Assembly: GCF_029625295.1 (NCBI RefSeq)
Contig: NZ_CP121112.1
Span: 2,480,001-2,544,000 of the forward strand
DNA from: Flavobacterium gyeonganense
Lineage (GTDB): Bacteria; Bacteroidota; Bacteroidia; Flavobacteriales; Flavobacteriaceae
Direction of reading: 5' to 3'
DNA length: 64,000 nt
The notes beneath the pieces are model-generated. The model made no database searches and was not told where the DNA came from. It saw nothing but the letters and a program-made list of their open reading frames with translations. The position numbers and the translations under genes are program-made. How positions within the stretch are numbered: position 1 is the stretch's first letter; every line of letters starts with the position of its first letter. Of the stretch, positions 17,366-24,905 are shown piece by piece.

Positions 17366-18160
17366 ATGAAAACAAGAATAAACAAACTGACTCTTTTGCT
17401 TTTGGCAGTATTTGCAATTTCATGCAGTAATGACAGTGATAACGAAGCGCCCGAAGAAATTACGCCATCTTATTTATTGACAAAATTAAACAGCACTTCG
17501 GCATTTAACACTTATAAGTACAACGATTTAAACAAATTGATTGAAATAAACGGTACAGATGGCTCTTTTACATCGAGTTTTAACAGTACGTTGACCTATA
17601 ATGGCAGTGGTAAAATTCAAGAGGAACTTAAAGTCGTTTCTGCTCTTTTTTCGACACCATCGTATAACAGAATAATTTATAATTATGATGCTCAGGGCAG
17701 ACTTACAGAAAAAAAATATACACAAAACTCTTCTGAAAATCCGGCAATATACGATCATAAGCAAAGTTATATTTTTGAATATAACGGAAGCACCGTTACT
17801 CAAAAACTAATACTTAAAGGAAACACGTTGCCAAGCAGCAGAGCTGTTTTTGAGTATGACAAAAAAGGGAATGTAACTAAGAGTACATATTACAATAAAA
17901 TAGACGCTAATACGCCTGATGGAGTGTTTTTCTATTCTCATGCCTATACATATGATACGAAACAAAATCCTGAATCTTCTTTGTCATCAGAATACAGGTT
18001 TCCGAATGCGTCAAAAAATAATCCAATAAAAGTGATAGAAACCTATAATTCAGATGCTCCAACAACTGCAGATATTGTTTTAGAATATAATGAAGGCGGC
18101 TATCCTGTAAAGAAAACACAATCCGGTATTGTGAGTAGTTATGAATATAAAAAATTGTAA
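17366..18160 (+). CDS. lipoprotein with RHS/YD-like repeats
   Basis: The 264-residue protein has a lipoprotein signal (MKTRINKLTLLLLAVFAISC, Cys20, then SNDSD). The mature part is made of short YD-type repeats: YKYNDLNKLIEINGTDGS, YNYDAQGRLTEKKY, FEYDKKGNVTKSTYY, YTYDTKQNPESS and LEYNEGGYPVKKTQ. Such repeats form extended beta-hairpins as in RHS shells, here in a short stand-alone form anchored to a membrane. A LytTR-type site and an independent terminator suggest a single-gene unit controlled by the neighbouring two-component system. Function unknown; a cell-surface structural or sensing role is possible. Confidence 0.78.
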   Translation: MKTRINKLTLLLLAVFAISCSNDSDNEAPEEITPSYLLTKLNSTSAFNTYKYNDLNKLIEINGTDGSFTSSFNSTLTYNGSGKIQEELKVVSALFSTPSYNRIIYNYDAQGRLTEKKYTQNSSENPAIYDHKQSYIFEYNGSTVTQKLILKGNTLPSSRAVFEYDKKGNVTKSTYYNKIDANTPDGVFFYSHAYTYDTKQNPESSLSSEYRFPNASKNNPIKVIETYNSDAPTTADIVLEYNEGGYPVKKTQSGIVSSYEYKKL

Positions 18161-18201
18161 TATTCCGAATTACAGTTAAATTGGAGTTTTTGATTTAGTG
18201 G

Positions 18202-18228
18202 AGGTCTGGCGAAAGTCAGGCCTTTTTT
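18202..18228 (+). terminator. terminator of the second lipoprotein gene
   Basis: AGGTCTGGC-GAAA-GTCAGGCCT followed by a T-run. It is almost the same hairpin as at 17231-17259, which suggests that the two lipoprotein units share ancestry in their flanks. Confidence 0.75.
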
Positions 18229-18258
18229 ATTGCAATAAACTGTTGAGCATAATTGTTT

Positions 18259-18395
18259 TAACACATAGAAACATAGCGCTTCTTTGAGAATAAAAGGCGT
18301 TTCACTTTTGCATCAAAACACATAGCTATGTGTTTTCAAAACAAATGGAATGCCTTCTTTTTTGAGCTTGCAAAATCTATGTCTCTATGTGTTTA
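18259..18395. repeat. inverted repeat, ACACATAG family, copy B
   Basis: It begins TAACACATAGAAACATAG, contains GGCGTTTCAC and the palindrome ACACATAGCTATGTGT (18318-18333), and ends CTCTATGTGTTTA. It is related to the element at 4361-4499 in reverse orientation. It occupies most of the gap before the M1 peptidase gene. Confidence 0.65.
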
Positions 18396-18433
18396 AATAT
18401 TTTTTATTTTTACGAATCTTATATCCCGTTAAA

Positions 18434-21007
18434 ATGAAAATTCCCTATTGGTTTCCTGCCTTTTTTATGACTCTCACGATTGGATTTTCTCAATCAAAAA
18501 TAAACGAAAATCTTCTTTTAGAAAATGGCGTTTCTGAACAGCTCGCTATTTTCCGAAAACAACAGATTTCAGATGTCTCTTATGGATTGACTTTTGAAAT
18601 TCCGAAACAAAAAAGCGAGAACATCAATTCTGAATTGTCGTTAAGCCTGAATTTGTCTGATGTAAGTCAGCCGTTGTATTTAGATTTTAAGGAGAAAAGT
18701 CAAAATATAAAATCAGTTTCAGCAAACGGAAAAAATATAGCCACTGTTCATGAAAAAGGGCATATTGTAATTCCTGCTCAAAGTTTAATTTTAGGGAAAA
18801 ACACGATTGCAATTTCGTTCATCGCCGGAAATTTGTCTTTAAACCGAAACGATGATTTTCTATACACTTTATTAGTTCCGGATCGGGCGAGTACTTTATT
18901 TCCGTGTTTTGATCAGCCGGACATCAAAGCGACTTACAAACTGAGTCTTTCTGTTCCCAAAGACTGGAAGGTTTTGGCTGGAGCCGATGTAAAAGAAACC
19001 GTTGAAAAAGGTGATTTTATTTTATACACTTTCGGGGAATCAGATAAAATGAGTACCTATTTGTTTTCTTTCGTAGCCGGAAAATTCAATAGTGTAACAA
19101 AAAAACCTGGTTTAGAAATGACTTTTTTATTCCGTGAAAATGACAGAGGCAAAATAGAAAGCAGTATGGATACAATTTTCAGCCTGCACCAGCAGTCTTT
19201 AGATTTTTTAGAAAAATATACAAACTATAAATTCCCTTTTCAAAAACTGGATTTTGCTGCTATTCCGGTTTTTCAATATGGCGGAATGGAGCATGTGGGT
19301 GCGATTCAGTACCGCGAATCGACTTTGTTTCTGGACAACAGCGCCACCGACAGCGAAAAGTTAAACCGTGCAAAATTGATCGCACACGAAACTTCGCACA
19401 TGTGGTTTGGCGATTTGGTTACGATGAAATGGTTTGATGATGTGTGGATGAAAGAGGTTTTTGCCAATTTTATGGCAGACAAAATTATGAATCCGATTTT
19501 TCCGAAAGTCAATCATAATCTGCAGTTTTTTACAGCACATTATGGCAGCGCTTACGCGGAAGACCGATCTTTAGGAACCCATCCGATAAAGCAGCATTTA
19601 GCGAATTTAAAAGATGCCGGTTCGCTTTACGGAAGTATTATTTACAACAAAGCACCCATAATGATGCGACAGCTGGAAGTTTCGATGGGAAAAGAATCTT
19701 TTCAGAAAGGAATCCAAAAATACATTCAGAAATACGCCAACGGCAATGCTGACTGGAATAATCTCGTAGAAATCCTGGATGCCGAAACGCCTTTGGATAT
19801 GAAGAAATGGAGCGAAGTCTGGGTGAACAAATCGGGGAGAGCCATTTTTACAGATAAAATTGAATACGATGATCAAAACCGAATTACGGCGTTTGAAATT
19901 GAGCAGAATGCAGAAGATCAATCAGAAAATATCTGGCCTCAGGTTTTTCAGATTGGTTTGGTGTATGCGAATGAGGTAAAAGTGGTCACAGCAAATTTTA
20001 CAGATAAAAAATTAGTTCTTAAAGAAGCCATCGGACTTGAAAAACCTTTGGCAATTGTTTATAACTATAATGGTTTTGGATACGGTGTTTTTCCGCTTGA
20101 CGGGACTCATTTAAATTATATTTCAGGCTTAAAAGATGAGGTGGCAAGGGCTTCTTCCTACAGTAATCTTTACGAAAATATGCTGGTTGGCAATATTTCT
20201 CCGCAAAAAGCTTTTGATTGTTTTTTCAGCGGAATCCAAACGGAAGAAAATGAATTGGTTTTACGAATTGCATCAGGGAATTTAAACACGATTTATTGGC
20301 GATTTTTAACCCAAAAACAGCAGGATAAACTGGGGAAATTACTCAGTAATACCCTGCTTGCACGCCTGGAAAGCAATTTATCTCCAAATATCAAAAAGAC
20401 TTTATTCAATTTATTTAATTCAATTGCGTATTCCAATTCGGCGAAAGCCAAATTATATCAGATCTGGAACAAAGAAACTGTGATTCCGAATCTGAAATTA
20501 AACGAAGATGATTACACGAATATGGCTATGAATCTGGCTATTTTCAAACATAAAAAATCAGATGAAATTCTGAAAAGAGCCCAAAGCGCTATTACAAATC
20601 CGGACAAACTGAAACGATTTGAGTTTTTGCTTCCTTCATTATCTAAAAAAGAATCGGTTCGCAATAAGTTTATAGAATCCCTAAAAGACGATGCAAATCG
20701 GGAAAAGGAATCGTGGGTTTCGGTTGGTCTGTCAAACGTAAATCATCCGCTTCGTCAGGAAAGTGCACAGAAATATATCAGATTTTCATTAGATTTGACA
20801 GAAGAAATCCAGCGAACGGGAGATATTTTCTTTCCGAAAGACTGGCTGGACAATACCGTTGGAAGATATTCATCGAAATATGCTTTTGATGAAATACAGC
20901 GATTCTTAAAAGAAAACCCTAATTTTAGTCCGATTCTGAAACGTAAATTGTTTATGGCGACAGATTTGCTTTATAAAGCACAAAATATTAAAAAAGAAAC
21001 CGAATGA
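18434..21007 (+). CDS. M1 family aminopeptidase
   Basis: I place the start at the ATG at 18434, giving 857 residues with a signal peptide (MKIPYWFPAFFMTLTIGFSQ); the in-frame ATG at 18350 lies inside a dispersed repeat. The protein has the gluzincin core: exopeptidase motif GGMEHVG (from 283), zinc motif HETSH with third ligand Glu (H318, E319, H322, E341) in WFGDLVTMKWFDDVWMKEV. The N-terminal beta domain and the C-terminal helical domain complete the M1 fold. It removes N-terminal residues from peptides in the periplasm or outside. It overlaps the DUF58 gene by 4 bp. Confidence 0.92.
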   Translation: MKIPYWFPAFFMTLTIGFSQSKINENLLLENGVSEQLAIFRKQQISDVSYGLTFEIPKQKSENINSELSLSLNLSDVSQPLYLDFKEKSQNIKSVSANGKNIATVHEKGHIVIPAQSLILGKNTIAISFIAGNLSLNRNDDFLYTLLVPDRASTLFPCFDQPDIKATYKLSLSVPKDWKVLAGADVKETVEKGDFILYTFGESDKMSTYLFSFVAGKFNSVTKKPGLEMTFLFRENDRGKIESSMDTIFSLHQQSLDFLEKYTNYKFPFQKLDFAAIPVFQYGGMEHVGAIQYRESTLFLDNSATDSEKLNRAKLIAHETSHMWFGDLVTMKWFDDVWMKEVFANFMADKIMNPIFPKVNHNLQFFTAHYGSAYAEDRSLGTHPIKQHLANLKDAGSLYGSIIYNKAPIMMRQLEVSMGKESFQKGIQKYIQKYANGNADWNNLVEILDAETPLDMKKWSEVWVNKSGRAIFTDKIEYDDQNRITAFEIEQNAEDQSENIWPQVFQIGLVYANEVKVVTANFTDKKLVLKEAIGLEKPLAIVYNYNGFGYGVFPLDGTHLNYISGLKDEVARASSYSNLYENMLVGNISPQKAFDCFFSGIQTEENELVLRIASGNLNTIYWRFLTQKQQDKLGKLLSNTLLARLESNLSPNIKKTLFNLFNSIAYSNSAKAKLYQIWNKETVIPNLKLNEDDYTNMAMNLAIFKHKKSDEILKRAQSAITNPDKLKRFEFLLPSLSKKESVRNKFIESLKDDANREKESWVSVGLSNVNHPLRQESAQKYIRFSLDLTEEIQRTGDIFFPKDWLDNTVGRYSSKYAFDEIQRFLKENPNFSPILKRKLFMATDLLYKAQNIKKETE

Positions 21008-21930
21008 AAATTGAATCGGAAATAGAGAAAGTCTCCAGTTTTCAGCACCTTGAAATGCTGGCAAATCAGGTTGTGGAAGGTTTTATATCCGGAATGCACA
21101 AGAGTCCGTTTCATGGATTTTCGGCTGAATTCGCCGAGCATAAAGTGTATAATGCAGGCGAAAGCACCAAACATATCGACTGGAAATTGTTTGCCAAAAC
21201 AGATCGTTTGTACACCAAACGCTTTGAGGAAGAAACGAATATGCGCTGTCATATTATTGTCGATAATTCGTCGTCGATGCATTATCCTGAACTAAAACCG
21301 AATCAGCCTTTTTATGAAAAGAAGATTGGGTTTGCGGTTCTGGCTTCGGCAGTTTTAATGAATATTTTAAAAAAACAGCGCGATGCCGTTGGTTTAAGTG
21401 TTTTTTCAGATCATTACGAATATTACGCTCCCGAAAAAGGAAGCGACCGTCATCACAGAATGCTGTTGAATAAACTGGAGCAATTGATGGAACAGCCAAA
21501 AGTTAAAAAAAGCACAGATACGATTACGTATCTGCATCAGATTGCAGAGAAAATGCACCGACGTTCGATGATTATTTTATTTACGGACATGTTTCAGTCT
21601 GAAGATGATGAAAAGCTGTTTAATGCGCTGCAGCATTTAAAACACAACAAGCATAAAGTCGTTTTGTTTCACGTAGTCGATCATGAAACCGAGCTGAAAT
21701 TTGACTTCGACAACACGCCAAGAAAGTTTATTGACTTAGAATCAGGCGAAGAAGTGTCGATTTTTGCAGATAACGTAAAGCTGGAATATGAAAAAAGGGC
21801 AGAAGCCTACTTTAAAAATCTGGCTTTAACGTGCGCCAGGAACCAGATTAAGTATGTTCCGGTGAATGTTGGCGATAATTTTGAAAAAATTCTGACTACA
21901 TATTTAGTTGAAAAACAAAACTTTGGGTAG
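21004..21930 (+). CDS. DUF58 domain-containing protein (vWA-like)
   Basis: The 308-residue protein has the DUF58 signature HKVYNAGESTKHIDWKLFAK near residues 41-60 and a vWA-like fold with the metal-site motif VDNSSSM, followed by SVFSD and MIILFTDMF. DUF58 proteins are usually linked to MoxR ATPases and membrane vWA proteins in Bacteroidota aerotolerance-type operons; none is adjacent here. The start codon overlaps the stop of the M1 peptidase gene, so the two are coupled, an unusual pairing. Likely cytoplasmic since no membrane helix is visible. Confidence 0.9.
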   Translation: MKIESEIEKVSSFQHLEMLANQVVEGFISGMHKSPFHGFSAEFAEHKVYNAGESTKHIDWKLFAKTDRLYTKRFEEETNMRCHIIVDNSSSMHYPELKPNQPFYEKKIGFAVLASAVLMNILKKQRDAVGLSVFSDHYEYYAPEKGSDRHHRMLLNKLEQLMEQPKVKKSTDTITYLHQIAEKMHRRSMIILFTDMFQSEDDEKLFNALQHLKHNKHKVVLFHVVDHETELKFDFDNTPRKFIDLESGEEVSIFADNVKLEYEKRAEAYFKNLALTCARNQIKYVPVNVGDNFEKILTTYLVEKQNFG

Positions 21931-21968
21931 TATTTTAAAATTATATTCAAAAATTTTTATCAAAACGC

Positions 21969-21998
21969 TTGCAGAAACGAAATTCTGTACTATCTTTG
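21969..21998 (+). promoter_or_regulatory. tRNA-Asp promoter, TTG-N19-TATCTTTG
   Basis: TTG at 21969-21971, exactly 19 bp, then TATCTTTG at 21991-21998. This is a full match to the Bacteroidota -33/-7 consensus, ending 18 bp before the mature tRNA. Confidence 0.85.
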
Positions 21999-22016
21999 CA
22001 ACCGCAATAACGCAGA

Positions 22017-22090
22017 GGTTTGGTAGTTCAGTTGGTTAGAATACATGCCTGTCACGCATGGGGTCGCGGGTTCGAGTCCCGTCCAGACCG
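22017..22090 (+). tRNA. tRNA-Asp (GTC)
   Basis: The acceptor arms GGTTTGG and CCAGACC pair (one G-U), with discriminator G at 22090. The anticodon loop CTGTCAC gives anticodon GTC, and GGGTTCGAGTCCC forms the T arm. The CCA end is not encoded. Confidence 0.96.
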
Positions 22091-22102
22091 CAATATTGGG
22101 AG

Positions 22103-22131
22103 AAGCCTTTCTTAACGGAAAGGCTTTTTTT
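22103..22131 (+). terminator. terminator after tRNA-Asp
   Basis: AAGCCTTTC pairs with GAAAGGCTT, followed by a T-run. Confidence 0.85.
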
Positions 22132-22212
22132 GCCCAAATACGGTATCTAAGATTAGTTGTGTTGTTTGCTACGACTTTGTAACTCGTAGCTGGTTTAGTA
22201 GTTAGACCAATG

Positions 22213-22244
22213 AAAAGCTTTCCACTTTTGTGGATGGCTTTTTT
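22213..22244 (+). terminator. second terminator-like hairpin downstream of tRNA-Asp
   Basis: TCCAC-TTTT-GTGGA extended by AAAAGC and GGCTTTT, followed by a T-run. It lies about 80 bp after the first tRNA terminator with no gene between; it may be a leftover of a lost gene. I see nothing else in 22132-22346. Confidence 0.5.
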
Positions 22245-22346
22245 GATTTAAAAGATAATCGATACGTGTCTTATTGATAACTTCTATAAGTGATTCAACT
22301 TTTTCCCTTTCTGCCTTTTGCGGATTTATCAAAATAATTACAATTC

Positions 22347-22577
22347 TTATTTTAAAGGAAAATCAAGCAATTCTTTAGGCTCAACATCTAAAGCATTAGC
22401 AATTTTTACAAGAGTTTTTACGGTAGTATTAATTGTAGCGACTTCAATTCGTGAGATTTGAGATTTAGTTATACCACAATCGTCTGCCAATCCTTGTTGG
22501 GACAAGCCTTTCTTTTCACGTAATTGTCTAATGTGAATTCCAAGATTTACAATAAAATTTTCTTCTGAAATATTCAT
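22347..22577 (-). CDS. XRE family HTH regulator
   Basis: The 76-residue protein is a single Cro/CI-type helix-turn-helix domain: IRQLREKKGLSQQGLADDCG, ITKSQISRIE and VKTLVKIANALDVEP. No extra domain is present. It is divergent from a small gene at 22664, with a 10-bp palindrome (22614-22623) in the shared promoter region, so it probably represses itself and the neighbour. It opens the accessory block next to tRNA-Asp. Confidence 0.88.
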   Translation of the reverse strand: MNISEENFIVNLGIHIRQLREKKGLSQQGLADDCGITKSQISRIEVATINTTVKTLVKIANALDVEPKELLDFPLK

Positions 22578-22613
22578 ATTTCAAAAGTGACAAGATTTAT
22601 TTTCTTCATGCAC

Positions 22614-22623
22614 GCATATATGC
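22614..22623. promoter_or_regulatory. palindrome in the divergent XRE promoter region
   Basis: GCATATATGC is a perfect 10-bp palindrome located where the -33 box of the 22664 gene should be, just ahead of a TATATTTG -7 box (22635-22642). A repressor bound here would block that promoter. Confidence 0.45.
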
Positions 22624-22663
22624 CTACAAATTATTATATTTGATAGAAATAAAAAATAAGACG

Positions 22664-22894
22664 ATGACTACAGGAAGCCTTTCAAAAGAAACAGAAACTA
22701 GGTTAATAGATTTTTTCACAAACAGCATTAACCCTAAAGACATGGCAAAGACAATACGGCAAATAAATTATATTCTTTCTTTGCAGGTAATGAAAGACTT
22801 CGAAACCATGTCAGGAAAAAACAATATCGAATATAATTTTTATTGTATGAATAGATTAGCTGAAGCTTTAGATCCTTATTTGGATGTCGAGTGA
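22664..22894 (+). CDS. small hypothetical protein paired with an XRE regulator
   Basis: I choose the ATG at 22664 (76 residues, MTTGSLSKETETRLIDFF) because a TATATTTG -7 box at 22635-22642 would put the transcript start downstream of the other in-frame ATG at 22640. The protein is helical, with ETETRLIDFFTNSINPKDMAKTIRQINYIL and a DPYLDVE tail. It has no recognised domain, signal or membrane segment. It is divergent from the XRE regulator. Small pairs of this kind sit in many Bacteroidota accessory regions; whether it is a toxin, antitoxin or phage-derived regulator is unknown. Confidence 0.6.
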   Translation: MTTGSLSKETETRLIDFFTNSINPKDMAKTIRQINYILSLQVMKDFETMSGKNNIEYNFYCMNRLAEALDPYLDVE

Positions 22895-23056
22895 TGAAAT
22901 TTCCTGTATACATTTGCTATTCCGAAGAAGAAGTCGCACTATTATAATTCCTCGTTCCTTGGTCTGATAAATTAATCTCATATTTATTAAGTAATTTTAC
23001 AAACATTGCAAATCTCTAGAAGTTTAAAGAAATTATTGATTTCTTATAAAAACAGT

Positions 23057-23599
23057 TTATTGGATTCTGTTTTTTTTAAATAAAACGTAAATACGGCTAA
23101 TAATCATTAATAGTGTCAAACTAAAAAGACACATTAAGAAATAGTTGACAAAAATTAGAAACAATTTTGTAATTTTTTGAGGAAAAATTTCAGGAATATC
23201 GATTGTAGTAGAAAGCAAAGTAATCAATAAAAAAAGAGAAAGAACAATTGCAAACGAAATATTACTATGGATTTCATTTACAAATTTATTTTTAATAATT
23301 GCTTCATAATCATTGGAATCTGAAATATTTAAATCCGATCTTATGTTATCAATTTGGCTATATATAACAACTAATAAATTAAAAAGGAATCCTCCTAAAA
23401 TTGAAATAGTCGCAATTAAGTCTGTCAAATGATTCTGGAAGTTATATCCGTTTAAAGTGGTTGTAATAGCAAGAATTAAAGGTAGAATTAGGAACAAAAA
23501 AATATCACCTATATTCATGAAATTATAGGACTGATTCAAACTTCGAAGAGTTTTGAAATGGTCAAAAATGATTCTACCGACATTAATTCTTCTCATCAT
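23057..23599 (-). CDS. hypothetical membrane protein, two plus two helices
   Basis: The 180-residue protein has two membrane hairpins: helices at about 30-47 (IFLFLILPLILAITTTL) and 62-82 (LIATISILGGFLFNLLVVIY), then a soluble linker of about 35 residues (NIRSDLNISDSNDYEAII), then helices at about 115-133 and 145-168. I do not recognise a family. Its start overlaps the upstream gene by 4 bp (23596-23599), so it is coupled to the soluble partner. A small membrane protein coupled to a soluble protein inside a tRNA-flanked accessory block resembles sensor-effector pairs in phage defence, but this is inference. Confidence 0.65.
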   Translation of the reverse strand: MMRRINVGRIIFDHFKTLRSLNQSYNFMNIGDIFLFLILPLILAITTTLNGYNFQNHLTDLIATISILGGFLFNLLVVIYSQIDNIRSDLNISDSNDYEAIIKNKFVNEIHSNISFAIVLSLFLLITLLSTTIDIPEIFPQKITKLFLIFVNYFLMCLFSLTLLMIISRIYVLFKKNRIQ

Positions 23600-24533
23600 G
23601 TATTTATTCTTAATTCAATTAATTCTCTAATTAATTCTTCTGATTGCCTAGTTAGTGATTCAATTTTAGCTATTCCATTTTCATCATATTCTAAATCTCC
23701 GCTAACATCTATATCAGGTTGAATTTTGTTTTTATGAACCACATAAAAGGTTTTGGTTTTCCCATTTAGTTCAAGTTCAAATTCGACTTCATCAAAATCA
23801 TTATCTACAACTTCAATTCTTTCTTTATTTTCGTGAGTGAATAAATAATCTACAAAATTCTTATAATTTTGAGGTAAACCTGTACTTGAAATCATTGATG
23901 TCTTAAGTATACCTGGAATTTGTTGATCTAGGTTCCCGTTTTCATAATACTCTTGGATTGAGTTCGGTAGCCTTCGTTTTATTAGATTAACTTTTTTTAG
24001 TTTTCCATAATCCATCATTCTTCTGTAAACTTTTCCATGAACAATACTATTTATAAAGATAAAGTAATCTTGGTAGCCTTTTTCTCTAAAGTGATTGTTT
24101 AAGGTTTTTAGTAAAACTACTTTGATACCAAATTTTGCTTTACGTTGGAGGATTAAAGAAGCGCTATCCTTGTTTTTTGGAATTTTAATATAAAAAAATA
24201 AGTTTCTAAATGCAGCATGGTTTCTCTTTATTTCAGCAATTCGTTCTCTAGTTTCAGGATCTATAATATCATATTCTTCACCGCTAATACCTGCTGAAAA
24301 AAACCATAGATGGCTCGATTTTCATTATCAATTATAGGCTGTCCGTCTAGTGTCAAATGTAGTGGGATTCTATTGGTAGAATCAGTTGTTTTGACAATGT
24401 TACTGAAAATATCACTAAGATAAATTTGAAAATAATTAAAAAAATCCTCACTTTCATTAAATCGACTTAATATTTGATCGTTTTTAGATTTTTTAATTTT
24501 TAACAAGTATGTAGAAAGTAGAAATTTTTCCAT
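23596..24533 (-). pseudogene. hypothetical soluble protein of about 312 residues, frameshifted
   Basis: Two frames form one gene. The first 80 or so codons from 24533 (MEKFLLSTYLLKIKKSKNDQ, later HLTLDGQPIIDNENRAIYGFF) break at the A7 run 24297-24303. With one base added, reading continues SAGISGEEYDIIDPETRERI, then IKRNHAAFRNLFFYIKIPKN and HGKVYRRMMDYGKLKKVNL, and on through KTKTFYVVHKNKIQPDID to the stop at 23596. There is no stop codon in the joined frame. The protein is mixed alpha/beta with no signal or membrane helix. I recognise no domain. It is coupled to the downstream membrane protein gene. The frameshift may be a sequencing artefact, because the same defect occurs at two other A/T 7-mers. 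Confidence 0.75.
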
Positions 24534-24676
24534 AAAGCAATCTTAGTATTAGGTTTTATAATAGGAAATAAACTTCGCTGAATTGAATAATAAATAAAAT
24601 ATAGAAAGACTTTATTTCGATTAAGTCAAATATATAAAAAAAGCTACTAATTAGTTTGGGAAGATATTATTAAAAC

Positions 24677-24711
24677 AAAAAAGCTTCTAAGAATATCTCA
24701 GAAGCTTTTTT
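24677..24711 (-). terminator. terminator of tRNA-Leu
   Basis: AAAAAAGCTTCT (24677-24688) pairs with AGAAGCTTTTTT (24700-24711); on the minus strand it directly follows the tRNA and ends in T residues. Confidence 0.85.
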
Positions 24712-24714
24712 CAG

Positions 24715-24796
24715 TGCGGATAATAGGACTCGAACCTACACGCCTTGCGGCACCAGATCCTAAGTCTGGCATGTCTACCAATTTCACCATATCCGC
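24715..24796 (-). tRNA. tRNA-Leu (TAG)
   Basis: On the minus strand GCGGATA (from 24796) pairs with TATCCGC (24716-24722), discriminator A at 24715. The anticodon stem-loop CCAGA-CTTAGGA-TCTGG gives anticodon TAG. A long variable arm (TGCCGCAAGGCG) fits class II tRNA-Leu, and the length of 82 is normal. CCA is not encoded. Confidence 0.95.
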
Positions 24797-24810
24797 GGTA
24801 ATTGTGGGTG

Positions 24811-24839
24811 CAAAGATAAGCATACTTTCGAATAATCAA
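24811..24839 (-). promoter_or_regulatory. tRNA-Leu promoter, TTG-N18-TATCTTTG
   Basis: On the minus strand TTG (24837-24839) is followed after 18 bp by TATCTTTG (24811-24818). It ends 15 bp before the tRNA and has the same -7 box as the tRNA-Asp promoter. Confidence 0.8.
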
Positions 24840-24905
24840 AGCATTTTTTCAAAAAAATATTAATTCTCTTTTTTGTATATTTGGTTTTCTATAAAAATAA
24901 TTTAA

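Noticed and set aside
22186..22206. A stretch GGTTTAGTAGTT resembling the first bases of tRNA-Asp (GGTTTGGTAGTT), as if an attachment-site copy.
   Set aside because: Only 11 of 12 bases match at the 5' end of the tRNA; integrases normally duplicate the 3' end, and there is no integrase gene.
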